Below are positions 11,582 to 22,302 of a stretch of DNA of 64,000 bases, piece after piece (positions within the stretch are counted from its first letter, which is position 1; each line of letters starts with the position of its first letter). The position numbers and the translations under genes are program-made. The stretch spans positions 186,317,543-186,381,542 of the forward strand of contig NC_091119.1 of NCBI RefSeq assembly GCF_040183065.1, given 5' to 3'. This DNA is from Periplaneta americana. Taxonomy: Eukaryota > Arthropoda > Insecta > Blattodea > Blattidae. The notes beneath the pieces were generated by a model that ran no database searches, was not told where the DNA came from, and saw only the letters and a list, made by a program, of their open reading frames with translations.

Positions 11582-11584
<3 letters not shown>
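10088..11584 (-). mobile_element. mariner-superfamily transposon, full length
   Basis: This 1497-bp element is inserted at a TA in the foldback's TA tract (10086-10087 and 11585-11586). Its terminal inverted repeats extend about 165 bp (10088-10251 and about 11418-11584). The outer ends read caggatgtttcaaaaatacg and caggttgtttaaaaattacg on the opposite strand. The transposase gene fills the interior on the minus strand. The near-identical long arms suggest fairly recent arrival compared with the other DNA elements here. Confidence 0.92.
10255..11423 (-). pseudogene. mariner transposase (DUF4817 type), broken
   Basis: The enzyme would cut and rejoin the element's ends at TA sites. The N-terminus (from about 11330) reads MYSNQELAEIHFMYGKADGN, a DUF4817/HTH region; a second HTH reads STRRVALQVNVPHTTVWRLL. 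The three acidic catalytic positions are all visible: FTDEAQF (about 10840), HDGAPAH (about 10590) and SLDLNHLDFYLWG (about 10460). Breaks are one TGA after RVRF (about 10924), one TAG near 10768, and a frameshift in a repeated GGAT stretch near 10520. The C-terminus ends GGGHFEHIL. Otherwise about 390 codons are preserved, close to family length. Confidence 0.9.

Positions 11585-11660
<76 letters not shown>
11585..11660. repeat. (TA)n microsatellite
   Basis: Continuation of the foldback's right-arm TA tract on the far side of the mariner. Confidence 0.9.
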
Positions 11661-11663
<3 letters not shown>

Positions 11664-11972
11664 GCCTATATTTATTGTAATTCACACGTGTATTTTAACA
11701 ATAAGGGCAGTCACACAAGAATGACATTTTGTATCTCAATTATGTTGGTTTTTAGTATGTTTTTATTACTCTTTATGCTATTTAATATGCATCGTATTTG
11801 TAGAGACTAATGATATTGCTAGAATGAAAGACGTATCTGATGATGTTGGCATAATCCAACGAAAACGTTCATATGATTTTTAAAACATGCAACGTAAAGG
11901 TTTTGTACCTTACATATTGCAGTAAAGTCAGTGACTGAAAAATAAATATTCCTAATATATTTATACAGCGTC

Positions 11973-12640
11973 GTTAAATAACCAACTAAAAATAAGAGCT
12001 ATTCTTAAAGGGTTATCATAATAATAAAGCCAACAGTACATATGGGCAACAACGCAATGGCTAAAACGTGTGATCTTCAGACCATATTCTTGTATCCCTT
12101 ACTGTAGTTACTGTAGATTTAAGTGCTATTAAAGTTAGGCACTGCTGCAACCAACGCTACTGAAGTAGTGTGCGACATTTTACGTGTTGTTGTACTTAGG
12201 TCTCTTGTATCAGTTTGTTCGCGTTTAATTGTAATGTTTAGCGGTATACCAAAACTTCGTGCCGGGCTATTTTATGCAACATAATGGACATAAATTTAGT
12301 CCTTGAGAGAGAAAATATGTTTGTATTTTCATATAGAGAGAAAGACAGTCTGTCAGCTTTCCAAATAACGGCACTGCCTCATTGGACAAAGCATAACAAA
12401 TACACAAAGTGAAAACAAAAACAGACCACAAAAGAGAAATGTGGAGAACGAACAAAAAAGGGAAATTAAGTACAGATAATAGCATACACATAACAGGCCT
12501 AAACATAGTAAAGAAATAGATTAGACGTTCAAACAAAAGTTCTTCCTTCTTAGGAAACAAAGTACAGGCGGTATTTTAAAATGGCAAGTGATTCTCTGTT
12601 TAGTTATAACTGCATTTTATGGAAAGTAAATCATTAGTTT
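11973..12640. other. Unassigned stretch
   Basis: It begins with gttaaataaccaacta, which looks like the 3' end of an insect SINE. Beyond that I see no element or gene; the 97-aa minus frame (12560-12267) has no recognisable motif. Confidence 0.4.
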
Positions 12641-12659
12641 ATTATATTCACTTTACCCT

Positions 12660-13400
12660 ACGTAAACCTCATCCACCTACTTTTATCTCTTCTCCTATCC
12701 ACTTCACTCCCACATTACTGCCACCTCACCCGCCATTTTTTCTCTATCTCAATCCCATCATTTTCTCTGCCTCTATCCCATTATTTCTTCTCTGTGTGTC
12801 ATTTTTCATGTCTGCCTGAATCCCAATATTCTTGCCTCATGTATATGCAATTATTTTTCTATCCCTATTCCATCTTTTTTCTATATTTCCAGCCCATCAG
12901 ATTTTCTCTATCGCTTCTCTGTCTGTATGCTACTACTTTTATCTATCTCTATCCCATTATTTTTCCCCCATCTGTATCCCATTATTTTTTTCTTCTATCT
13001 CTATCCCATTACTTTCCTCTTTCTGTACCCCATTGTTTTCCTCTCTCTGTACCCCATTATTTTTTTCTGTATCTGGTCTCCATTATTTCTTCTCTTTCTC
13101 TATCCCATTATTTTTTTCTCTATCACTGTCCCATTATTTTTTCTCTATCTCTATCCCATTATTGTTCTCTATCTCTATTTCATTATTTTCTTCTTTATCT
13201 CTTCCTCATTATTCTCTACTCCATTACTTTTTCTCTATCTCTCTCCCATTATTTTCCTTTATCACTTCTCTATTATTTGTCTCTATCTCTATCCCATTAT
13301 TTTTTTCCTCGATTTCTCCCACATAATTTTTTTCTTTATTTCTACCCCATTATTTTTTCTCTATCTCCATCATATTATTTTTCTTCTTACAACTAACACA
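12660..13400 (+). repeat. Pyrimidine-rich minisatellite (tctctatcccattatttttt type)
   Basis: A degenerate unit of about 25-28 bp, built on tctatctctatcccattatt, is repeated some 25 times. All three plus frames stay open because the strand is nearly free of purines; the 164-200-aa FLSLSHYF-like frames are artefacts. The unit returns at 20455-20590. Confidence 0.9.
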
Positions 13401-13404
13401 TTCT

Positions 13405-13636
13405 TAGATTCAGAAAACTAGTCAATTGAAAAAGTATACTTCTGAATAATTCATTATCTATTTGTAGCTTTATCTTTCCCTTAAATCTAAAGAAAGGAGG
13501 TATTTTTTTTAATTCAAATTCCTGTAACTCTGAAAATATTGAGAATACGACACATGTTTATATGACAGTTTTTGCTCAGAATGTCTTCGGAAATAAGCTC
13601 AGTAAATGGCGGTTACTCTTCGTGAATCACCCTATG
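13405..13636. mobile_element. Truncated TA-type MITE (copy of 32531-33259)
   Basis: The right part of the element at 32531-33259 is present: ctgtaactctgaaaatattg, tttttgctcagaatgtctt, then the terminus cgtgaatcacccta. The left end is absent. Confidence 0.7.
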
Positions 13637-13649
13637 TAATAAAATTCTT

Positions 13650-14225
13650 TATGCTCGACAATGCCGAAATGTAATTATACACCTGGTAGCAGTCCTTTAA
13701 TGCATGCCATTAAAGTACACCTGTTCATTAAAGTTCAGGTTTTCGATTATTCTCGGATATGCAATCGAAAGACGAGGGAAACGTCACGGAGGCTGGAAAT
13801 CCAATACTGTCGCATAGGGTTATGTTCTGTTACTATAATAATTAGCGTTAATTGTTAAATAATATTCAAATAAATTCAATTTGTCATCTCGTTTTTCAAT
13901 TCTAAATCAATTTCCAGGTTATACATTCTCTGCATTACTTCAAGGTCAATGACATTATTGTTCCTCGGAAAAAATCAATACTTTCGCGTCTGCGCACATC
14001 TCACAATTCACGGTGAGCTATGAACAAGGTCACTTCCGATCTTCTGTCAGATACAAATAAAATGTATACTTCTGAATAATTTAAAGTTAGAAATATGGTC
14101 GAGCATAAAAAGTCGTATGAAACTTGCCTATAATGGTAATTAAGACGCTCGTATGAAAATTATGAAACTCGCTTGCGCTCGTCTTAATTACTATCATTAT
14201 AGGCTCGTTGCATAATGCACTATTC
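13650..14225. repeat. Dispersed repeat X, copy 1
   Basis: It is nearly colinear with 56326-56950. It starts tttatgctcgacaatgccga and contains an inverted gtcgagcataaa at 14097-14108. Its right part holds a strong hairpin (14131-14205) built from ggtaattaagacgctcg and its complement. There is no credible ORF, although MPK then YTPGSSPLMH reads near the left edge in both copies. The family is unknown to me. Confidence 0.75.
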
Positions 14226-14600
14226 TGTTGTTTTTTCTATGATTTTACCATTGTTTTATTTTTTTTTTTGTTTCCTCTTGCCTTACTTCTCTTTTCACGT
14301 TACTCTTCCTTTTCGCATAGCAATGATTTTACGAACTTTTACTACTCTGGTTTCCATTTCTACGTAGTTAACGTAGGATGAAGTGGATAAGAGATGACGG
14401 GTGAGGTGGATAGGAGAAGGTGTGTGAGGTATGAATAATAAGGGGGATGAGGTGCAGAATAGACATGGTAGAATGAATAAATTGGAAAGGAATAACAAAG
14501 TAACAGATGGGAACGGAAAACACAAGGCACAGAAGAAAGAAGAGAATGTTAAAAAGAAGAATGAGGAAAACAAAAGAAAGGGAAGGAAAGAAAGATACAA
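14226..14600. repeat. Pyrimidine-rich then purine-rich low-complexity DNA
   Basis: A pyrimidine tract (14226-14310) ends in caatgattttacgaactttt, also found at 20688-20707. It is followed by ~200 bp of purine-rich, GGATGAGGT-like sequence. The 105-aa minus frame is low complexity. Confidence 0.6.
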
Positions 14601-15290
14601 ATAGCTAAGCATGGATTTAATTTTAATTGCATCGAAACTCTATGCAAAATACTTCATTCAACCGAACTCGGAATTTTCCGGAGCAAGCAATTAAATTTAA
14701 ATATATATAGATCAGCCCTGCCCACGCTCCTTTAGGCCTACAGGAGTAAATATGTGAATATTTTCTGTGCATGAGTAGTAATATTGGATTCGGTATAATT
14801 AGCTGGGACATATAAATGTCAGTCGATAATAATTTACAATTGACCAACTCTTGAAATTGCAATTGCATTTACGACTAGTCATAACTACGCCAAACACATT
14901 CAACGCGCTTTATTGCATGGTTGTGTGAGTCGAGAACGCCTAGAATGTGGGTTTTACACGCAGGATCCTAATTCATATCTGGACGAGTGCAACAGGCATT
15001 TTAAGTGAGCGAAAACAGGTGTTGGGCCAAGTATATATACAGAGTGTCTCAAGGAGGAAACTTCAGGATAATGTAGTTTGAGTTAACCTACATGGATTTA
15101 ACCTGATATACCTATGTCCGAAGTGTAACGCTTGAGGAGCATTTAAGGGGAGAAATACTGGAACGTCTTATTCAATATTTAAATTAAAAAAGTTATGTAT
15201 ATGGATTTTATAAAAATTGAAAAACTGTACATTCAAATTTATATATTCTTATTGCGTAGTAGGCATAAGACAAATTGTATTATATACTTC
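14601..15290. other. Unassigned stretch with one mariner-like terminus
   Basis: At 15034 a sequence tatatacagagtgtctcaag looks like a mariner-type end after TA, but no partner terminus was found. The 81-aa minus frame at 14868-14623 has no motif I recognise. Confidence 0.35.
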
Positions 15291-15295
15291 TTAAT

Positions 15296-15395
15296 TTCAA
15301 TTTAGGAATCCGCCCCTGAGCACGAGTTCTACTCTTGCAGGGGCGAGCTAAAGTTTTTCTGTTTATATTACATTTTATGTTACAATTATTAGCAA

Positions 15396-15430
<35 letters not shown>

Positions 15431-15480
15431 GTAAGCAAATAAGTAAGCAAATAAGTAAATAAGTAAATAAGTAAATATTA
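15296..15480 (+). mobile_element. LINE 3' end with hairpin and (AAAT)n tail
   Basis: A stem-loop formed by cgcccctgagcacgag and ctcttgcaggggcg is followed by ~70 bp and an AAATA/AAGTA tail. A related hairpin stands at 43436-43490 after a family A tail. Only the 3' untranslated part survives. Confidence 0.55.
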
Positions 15481-15538
15481 ATAATAAATCTGTAGCCGAA
15501 ATTTTTCTGATGATTTTCGATTTTCCAAAAATAATTGG

Positions 15539-16451
15539 TCCTAACATATATAATTAACCGCCCTGAAACCGAAAATCGCTTTTATGAAATTTTTGTTTGT
15601 ATGTCTGTCTGTCTCTCTGGATGTTTGTTACCTTTGCACGCGATAATGGCTGAACCGATTTATACGAAAATTGGAATATAAATTAAGTTCGTTGTAACTT
15701 AGAATTTAGGCTATATGGCATTCAAAATATTTCATTTAAAAGGGGGATTATAAGGGGGTTTGAATTAAATAAATCGAAATATCTCCCTTATTATTAATTA
15801 TCATGGAAAATATTACATAACAAAAGTTTCTTCAAAAATAATTTCCGATAAGTTTTATTCTATGCAAAATTTTGATAGGACTGATATTTAATGAGAGAAA
15901 TGAGTTTCAAAATTACAATAACAACGCCATCTAAGGCGGTGTAATGAAATAAAAACAAATGACTTCGTCTATAAGGGGCCTTGGACAACAACAATCGAAA
16001 GCTATTAAACATAGCCTACAGAGAATGTTTCTGTGTTTGTATGAAGTAATATCGGAAGCTAAATTAACCGATTTGCATAATTAATTATTAATTCACCATT
16101 GGAAAGTGTAGTTTCTCTAGATGGACCTAATGCTATAATGTTATTACAGTAACTTCTGAATGAATCGAGGACAGGTAAGAATAAAATAGCTTCTTATGCA
16201 CAGAAAACTTGATAGGCTATTCTGTACATTCGTTTTCTGTATTTCCTAAAATAATTATGACCAAATGAATGGTCTCTGGATCAAAATGATCGCATTTTAA
16301 TTTTTTAATACAATTTAAATTAAGTAACGTAATAAACAATTTATCCTTCTATCAAACACGAAACTTCCCTGGATCAAATGTCCTATTTTAATTATGTAAT
16401 TACTTTATATTTATTTCTAACGGGTCCAGCGGAGCGCACGGGTACGGCTAG
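15539..16451 (+). mobile_element. Helitron-like element (tentative)
   Basis: It starts TC (tcctaacatatataattaac) and ends CTAG before T, preceded by gcggagcgcacgggtacgg, which can form a short GC hairpin. The internal run accgaaaatcgc, tgtttgttacctttgcacgc and aatggctgaaccgattta resembles sequence I associate with insect Helitrons. There is no Rep/helicase ORF, so it would be non-autonomous. The base before TC is G rather than the expected A, which weakens the call. Confidence 0.5.
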
Positions 16452-16452
16452 T

Positions 16453-17395
16453 AAATAAATAAAATATGGCATTATTATTTGGGGTGAACATATAAAAATT
16501 AATTTTGATCCATTAAATTTACTACAAAACCAATAATTATTTTTTTAAAGAAACGTTTTGATTATCAAACTAGACATTTATTCTGAATTTAATATATTTA
16601 ATATTGAACATATTTATAAATGTACTCCCTTAAAATTTTATCGTTAAAATCGTAATGAATTTGTATTACAGGCACATGATCATGACATAAGACGAAATAA
16701 TAATCCAACATTAGCAGAACCTAAATGTTTCACAACTGTTGGTCTAAAACTCAGCATTTATAACTTTGGCCCTAGATTGCATAATTCTTTAGCTAAATTA
16801 CACCCAGAACTTTTAACATGTAACCCACTAACATATAACATTAAAATTAAAAACGTGTCAATGTTTTCAGTTTGATTAAATAAGTGTATAGCCTATGTGT
16901 ATGAATCAATCGGTTTTTATTATATTTGTATTCTCTAATTTCGATATATACAATACACTGTATAGGCTATTATATGGTTTCTTATTTATTTCCTTTTTTC
17001 TGCATAGATTGTTCTACCTGTTATTGATTGCTAATAAAATTCATGTTCTGTGAATAATAAATTAATTAATTAGTAAAATATTGCTGCAATCGAAAAGTAT
17101 TGGGAATTATTTTACATTTTTACTATGATATCTATACTTAACTCTTTTTAATTTATTTTTATTTGGTATTTTTCATTTATATCTATATCTGTGTCTTTTA
17201 TTTAGGTAGTATCTATTTGTTTTTTTTTTTTAATTTTCAATTTTTATTTGTAATTATACTTGTATCTTGCATTTGTTTCTGTTTTATCTCTTTTTTCATG
17301 TTATATGCAATTTTGTGTTTTTTTAACAAATCCGTACTGTCTATTGCAATTGGGGCTTTGCCCTGTTATAGACATAAATAAATAAAATAAATTTA
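16453..17395 (+). pseudogene. CR1-like LINE, C-terminal remnant and 3' end
   Basis: The coding remnant (about 16470-16875) reads GIIIWGEHIK, then AHDHDIRRNNNPTLAEPKCF, then YNFGPRLHNSLAKLHPELL, the typical distal C-terminus of CR1/jockey-type RTs. It carries stops in the first part. The 3' end (17345-17395) is ggggctttgccctgttatag followed by (AAATA)n. Part of a SINE (17031-17115, continued at 17400-17500) is interleaved with it, so the last ~280 bp appears to be a separate insertion of the same kind of LINE tail. Confidence 0.65.
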
Positions 17396-17505
17396 AATAA
17401 GAACAAAAAGAAATTTGCTTCCAGGCAGGAATCGAACCACGAAAGTCTTAGTTACCAGTCTATCGTACTCTGGAGTGAACAGGGCTCTGAAATCAGCTTT
17501 TTTGT
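17031..17505 (-). mobile_element. tRNA-derived SINE, split by a LINE 3' end
   Basis: The minus strand reads a tRNA-like head at 17500-17417 (B-box gtggttcgattcctgcctgg) and resumes at 17115-17031 (cccaatacttttcgatt, then agaacatgaattt). The same SINE is uninterrupted at 42416-42610. The intervening LINE tail (about 17118-17398, plus strand) therefore jumped into this SINE. Confidence 0.65.
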
Positions 17506-18359
17506 TGCCATTACTGTACGTAACTGTAGGTGAGAACCTGTAACCTGACCGAACTATGGCTAGATTGTAACAATCACAGAAGCAATGACTTTACTAAATG
17601 AAAGCACTAATAACTCTCTCATACTACTAACGATATGGTTGAAACGCATTGCTGTAAATAACAAATTAGGAACTTTGCCCTGTAACGTGATTACTTCACT
17701 TTTTTCTTCCCACGAACATCTCCACGAGATGTTTCTCGTTGGTCCTTAGGTTAAAACGCCTTCCTTGTAATCCACTTGCAGGAAACTGTCCCCTATCGCC
17801 TGTTCTAAGACCCACTGTAATATTTTGGTCCATTTCCCTCTAGTAGGCAATGTTCTCGAGCTGTCCAATATATTCGTGACATTGTCCAGGCTCGCTCTGG
17901 AACAAAACCCACCGGCTTCTCTACTTTAATCAAGTCCCCATTACTTACGAGCAGTCACGTTTCTCTTGGTAACATATAAATGAAAAGAAACTTCCTTTCT
18001 CTTTCTTTGGCTCCAAATAAGTTGCACTGAATTCATAAACATTCTTGTGTAGTAGAAAGCTTCCGCACTTTGTTTTTATCATGTCTCGAGGTCGATTCTA
18101 TTGTTCAGATAGACTACGTTCTCTGCAGAATTTTTATTTTCTTAATTTTTGGATGTAAGCTCTACTACTACTACAAAAATAATATCTACTTTATATTAAC
18201 TCTTTTCATTTCACCATTCTTAATTAGCCTATTCATAATACCTGTCGTCATATCACAGTTACTAGTAATTATTTCTCAATTCTTCACCTGTATTATCTCA
18301 TAATAACTCATAGTCTTTTCCTAGCTTCTATAGATTCCTCTATTCCAGCTATTTTCAAC
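17506..18359. other. Unassigned stretch
   Basis: No recognised gene or element. The 77-aa frame at 18070-18303 is hydrophobic and AT-rich with no family signature. Confidence 0.4.
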
Positions 18360-20363
18360 CGGTGTGCTGCAAATTATCCGCTGGTGTGCCGTGAGGAAAT
18401 AAAAATACTAGAGCTTATCATAGCAAACATTGGAAAAATAAAAGTGTAGAATATCGCACCAACCTTAAAAAATATAACCCGCTGGTTTGGAGCGAGGAAA
18501 TGAAAAATAGTAAACATTGTCGTAGCAAACATTGGTAAAATAAAAATGTGTAGAATATCGCAACCATCTTAAAAAATATGATCCTCTGGTGTGTTGCGAG
18601 AAATTGAAAATAGTAAAGATTGTCGTAGCAAACATTGTAGAATATCGCACCAACCTTAAAAAATATGATCCGTTGGTGTGCCGCGAGGAAATGAAAGATA
18701 GTAAAGATTGTCGTAGCAAACATTGGAAAAATAACAGTGTAGAATATCGCACCAACCTTAAAAATATGATCCGCTGGTATGTCGAGAGATAATGAAAGTA
18801 GTAAAGATTGTCGTAGCAAACATTAGAAAAATAAAAGTGTAGAATATCGCACCAACCTTAAAAATATGATTCCCTGGTGTGCCGCGAGATAATGAAAAAT
18901 AGTAAACATTGTCGTAGCAAACATTGCTAAAATAAAAATGTGTAGTAGAATATCGCACCCATCTTAAAAAATATGATCCTCTGGTGTGTTGCGAGAAATT
19001 GAAAATAGTAAAGATTGTCGTAGCAAACATTGTAGAATAACGCACCAACTTAAAAAAATATGATCCGCTGGTGTGCTGCGAGGAAATGAAAGATAGTAAA
19101 GATTGTCGTAGCAAACATTGGAAAAATAACAGTGTAGAATATCGCACCAACCTTAAAAATATGATCCGCTGGTATGCCGAGAGATAATGAAAGTAGTAAA
19201 GATTGTCGTAGCAAACATTAGAAAAATAAAAGTGTAGAATATCGCACCAACCTTTAAAAATATGATCCTCTGGTGTGCCGCGAGATAATCAAAATAGTAA
19301 AGATTGTCGTAGCAAACATTAGAAAAATAAAAGTGTAGAATATCTCACCAACCTTAAAAAATATGATCCGCTGGTATGCCGCGAGGAAATGAAAAATAGT
19401 AAAGATTGTCGTAGCAAACATTGGAAAAATAAAAGTGTGGAATATCGCACTAACCTTAAAAATATGATCCGCTTGTGTGCCGTGAGATAATGTAAATAGT
19501 AAAGATTGTCGTAGCAAACATTAGAAAAATGAAAGTGTAGAATATCGCACCAACCTTAAAAATATGATCTGCTTGGGTGCCGTGAGATAATGAAAATAGT
19601 AAAGATTGTCGTAGCAAACATTAGAAAAATAAAAGTTTAGAATATCGCACCAACCTTAAAAATATGATCCGCTTGTGTGCCGTGAGGTAATGAAAATAGT
19701 AAAGATTGTCGTAGCAAACATTAGAAAAATAAAAGTTTAGAATATCGCACCAACCTTAAAAATATGATCCGCTTGTGTGCCGTGAGGTAATGAAAATAGT
19801 AAAGATTGTCGTAGCAAACATTAGAAAAATAAAAGTTTAGAATATCGCACCAACCTTAAAAAATATGATCCGCTGGTGTGCCGCGAGGAAATGAAAAATA
19901 GTAAAGATTGTCGTAGCAAACATAGGAAAAATAAAAGTGTTGAATATCGAACCAACCTTAAAAAATATGATCCCCTGGTATGCCGCGAGGAAATGAAAAA
20001 TAGTAACGATTGTCGTAACAAACATTAGAAAAATAAAAGTGTTGAATATCGCACCAGCCTTAAGAAATATCATCCGCTGGTATGCCGCGAGGAATGAAAA
20101 ATAATAAAGATTGTCGTAGCAAACATTGGAAAAATAAAAATGTTGAATATCGCACCAGCTTTAAAAAATATGATCCGCTGGTGTCCCGCGAGGAAGTGAA
20201 AAATAGTAAAGATTGTCGTAGCAAACATTGGAAAAATAAAAGTGTAGAATATCGCACCAACCTTAAAAAATATGATCCGCTAGTGTGCCGCGAGATAATG
20301 AAAATAGTAAAGATTGTCGTAGCAAACATTGGAAAAATAAAAGTGTAGAATATCGCACTACCT
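18360..20363. repeat. ~99-bp satellite array, about 20 units
   Basis: The unit carries tagtaaagattgtcgtagca, ataaaagtgtagaatatcgc, accttaaaaatatgatccgc and tggtgtgccgcgaga. Spacing between successive units is 98-101 bp, with one shorter (88 bp). Because a unit is about 33 codons, several minus-strand frames stay open across units. These 60-130-aa frames are artefacts. The left edge (ttttcaaccggtgtgctgc) resembles transposon termini with repeated GGTGTGCCGCG words, a possible source. Confidence 0.93.
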
Positions 20364-20455
20364 CTTCAAAGGATAAATGTTTAATTTTTATATTTCCATT
20401 TCGTACAATATTCTCGTCACGAGACATAATCATATACCTTGTCTTTTCTCTACCC
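20364..20455 (-). pseudogene. Family A LINE fragment at the satellite edge
   Basis: The minus strand reads KTRYMIMSRDENIVRNGN then LSFEEV, equal to residues around the post-RT segment of family A. It abuts the last satellite unit directly. Confidence 0.8.
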
Positions 20456-20760
20456 AACTATTTTTCTTTATCTCTGTCCTATTATTTTTCTCTGTGTTCC
20501 ATTATTTTTTGTTTATTTCTGTTGAACTATTTTGTTCTGTTTTCTCTGTTCCATTTTTCTCTCTTTCTGTAACCCATTGAAATTTTTTCTCTTGCTTTCT
20601 ACGATTATTTTTGTCCCCTTTTCTTTATTGTCTCTCGTCGATTTTGTCTCTAATATATTTCTTTCTCTTCTGTTCTCATTCTTATCTCAATGATTTTACG
20701 AACTTTTACTGCTCTGTTTTCCTTTTGTTCATCTCCAATTAAAAAAGAGTAATCTTTACT
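20455..20760 (+). repeat. Pyrimidine-rich repeat, same family as 12660-13400
   Basis: Units such as tttatctctgtcctattatt recur, then a segment ending caatgattttacgaactttt. The order matches 12660-14340 once the insertions at 13405-14225 are removed. Confidence 0.7.
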
Positions 20761-20796
20761 GTCAGTTTAATTCACAGAGAACTAACATTAGTTAGT

Positions 20797-20862
<66 letters not shown>
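20797..20862. repeat. (TA)n microsatellite
   Basis: About 32 uninterrupted TA units. Confidence 0.95.
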
Positions 20863-20865
<3 letters not shown>

Positions 20866-21869
20866 TTTCTTTCAATTATTCTCTTCAGGGCCTTGTTTGC
20901 GTGAACGTATGAATTTTAATTTTGAAATAGGCATTACAATTAAACCAACGATACCATACTCGTGAAGTTATTTTGTTCTCAACGAGTGCTACTTGCCTTG
21001 GTAGTAAAGAAACTTCAATTAGTTTTGACGTTTGTGAGAGCACTTTATGTATGACAATTCTCTCCAATTAAATAAGCACTAAATCATACAAATCGCCGCA
21101 AATAGAAGGTTATATGCAACAAAGTGCATTTTTTTACGCTATCAATTATTTTCACTGCAGAATTATGTTATAAATAATCATATTGGACTTCGGTTTGATC
21201 TAAACCCTTTTTATGTTCATGCTCTCATAATTTTTCCATGTAAAAGCAATACTGTTATTCTAACTGTCGAGCAACTTTGTTTTATTGTGTTCAATTGCCA
21301 CGGGTTTGTTGATTATTCCGTCTTCAGCATCGCTAAACTGTGTACTTGTTACTTTATTAAAAAAAAAATGACGTTTGATGCATTGGACTCTGTGACCCAA
21401 TTTCCATAAATGCTAAATGTCACCGCAAAAAGTGCGGACGAATCGGGCATATAACAATGTTCAACCATAGAGCCCTATGTTTATGTCTTTGGAGCGTACG
21501 TCAAATTTCAAATTCCACGTCCGTTGATTATCATTGGCGCTATTCATAATTAATTATAACACAGCTGACGTATTACGCAATCTATTCTATATTTTCATTG
21601 CAGAGCATTTGATATAACAGGCTTCAGATAGGTAATCGCCAGTTATTTCGGAATGTCTTCTAATCGTTCGTTTAGAGTCAAATATATCAATTACTGTGTT
21701 GTATGCCCATAATCAGTGGTGATATTTACAGGGGAAATCATTGGTGATGTTTATATCGAAGTATAAAATCTTACGTGATATGGCGAGTTCAGAATATAGA
21801 CCTACTCCAAACAAAAATATTTTTATGAAACAGACTTTAATGAGGCACATTCTTTCCTATTATTCCCTT
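20863..21869. other. Unassigned stretch
   Basis: AT-rich, without recognisable ORFs or repeat termini. Short frames (60 aa minus at 21067-20885; 119 aa plus at 21741-22100, which runs into the minisatellite) carry no family motif. Confidence 0.4.
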
Positions 21870-22225
21870 CACCTCATCGTCCAACGTCCACCATCTTATC
21901 ATCCATCATCCGCCATCTTACTGCCCATCATCCGCTGTCTTATCGTACGTCATTCGCTATCTCATCATCCGACATCGACCATCTCATCGTCCGTCATCCA
22001 CCATCCCATCGTCCGTCATCTGCCATTTCATCGTCCGTCATCCCCTATATCATCGTTCATCATTCACAATCTCACCGTCCATAATCCATATCTTCCATAA
22101 CCTACAATCTCATCATCCACATAATCTCATCGACCATAATTCACATTCTCATCGTCCTTCATCCACAATCTCATGATCAGTCACCCAAAATCTCATCGTC
22201 AAGCATCCACAACCTCTTCGCTCGT
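21870..22225 (+). repeat. 22-bp minisatellite, left block
   Basis: Degenerate units on the pattern catcgtccataatccacaat with variants ccgtcatccaccatc. The same array resumes at 23735. Between the blocks lie about 60 bp of unique flank, the family B LINE and ~170 bp of flank. Confidence 0.85.
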
Positions 22226-22302
22226 AATTCGATGGTGTTCAGGTAAGAGGGGGTCAGTTTTGTGCAAATGAAGTTTTTTTTCCCCCAGAAGAATATACAA
22301 GT

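Larger units (their letters stand above)
9240..11960. repeat. Giant foldback palindrome split by a mariner insertion
   Basis: The left arm 9240-9812 pairs with the right arm 9828-10087 plus 11585-11960; the loop is only about 15 nt (9813-9827). Arms share tgagtgcttgttcaaa, ccagatatgtgtgcatc, the TA and CA microsatellites, and ttaaaatacacgtgtgaatt. The pairing resumes exactly where the mariner ends. A 13-bp word, tttatacagcgtc, lies in direct orientation at 9189-9201 and 11960-11972. It is a candidate target duplication of the whole unit. No gene lies in the arms. Confidence 0.85.

Noticed and set aside
12794-13421. Frames of 164-200 aa (FLSLSHYF repeats)
   Set aside because: Same reason: pyrimidine minisatellite open in three frames.
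18418-20329. Minus-strand frames of 60-133 aa with repeated ISSRHTSGSYFLRLVRYST-like units
   Set aside because: Produced by a ~99-bp satellite whose unit is a multiple of three; independent parallel frames show the same openness.
18360-20363. CRISPR-like regular repeat spacing
   Set aside because: The whole unit is repeated with no unique spacers, and the window is eukaryotic.
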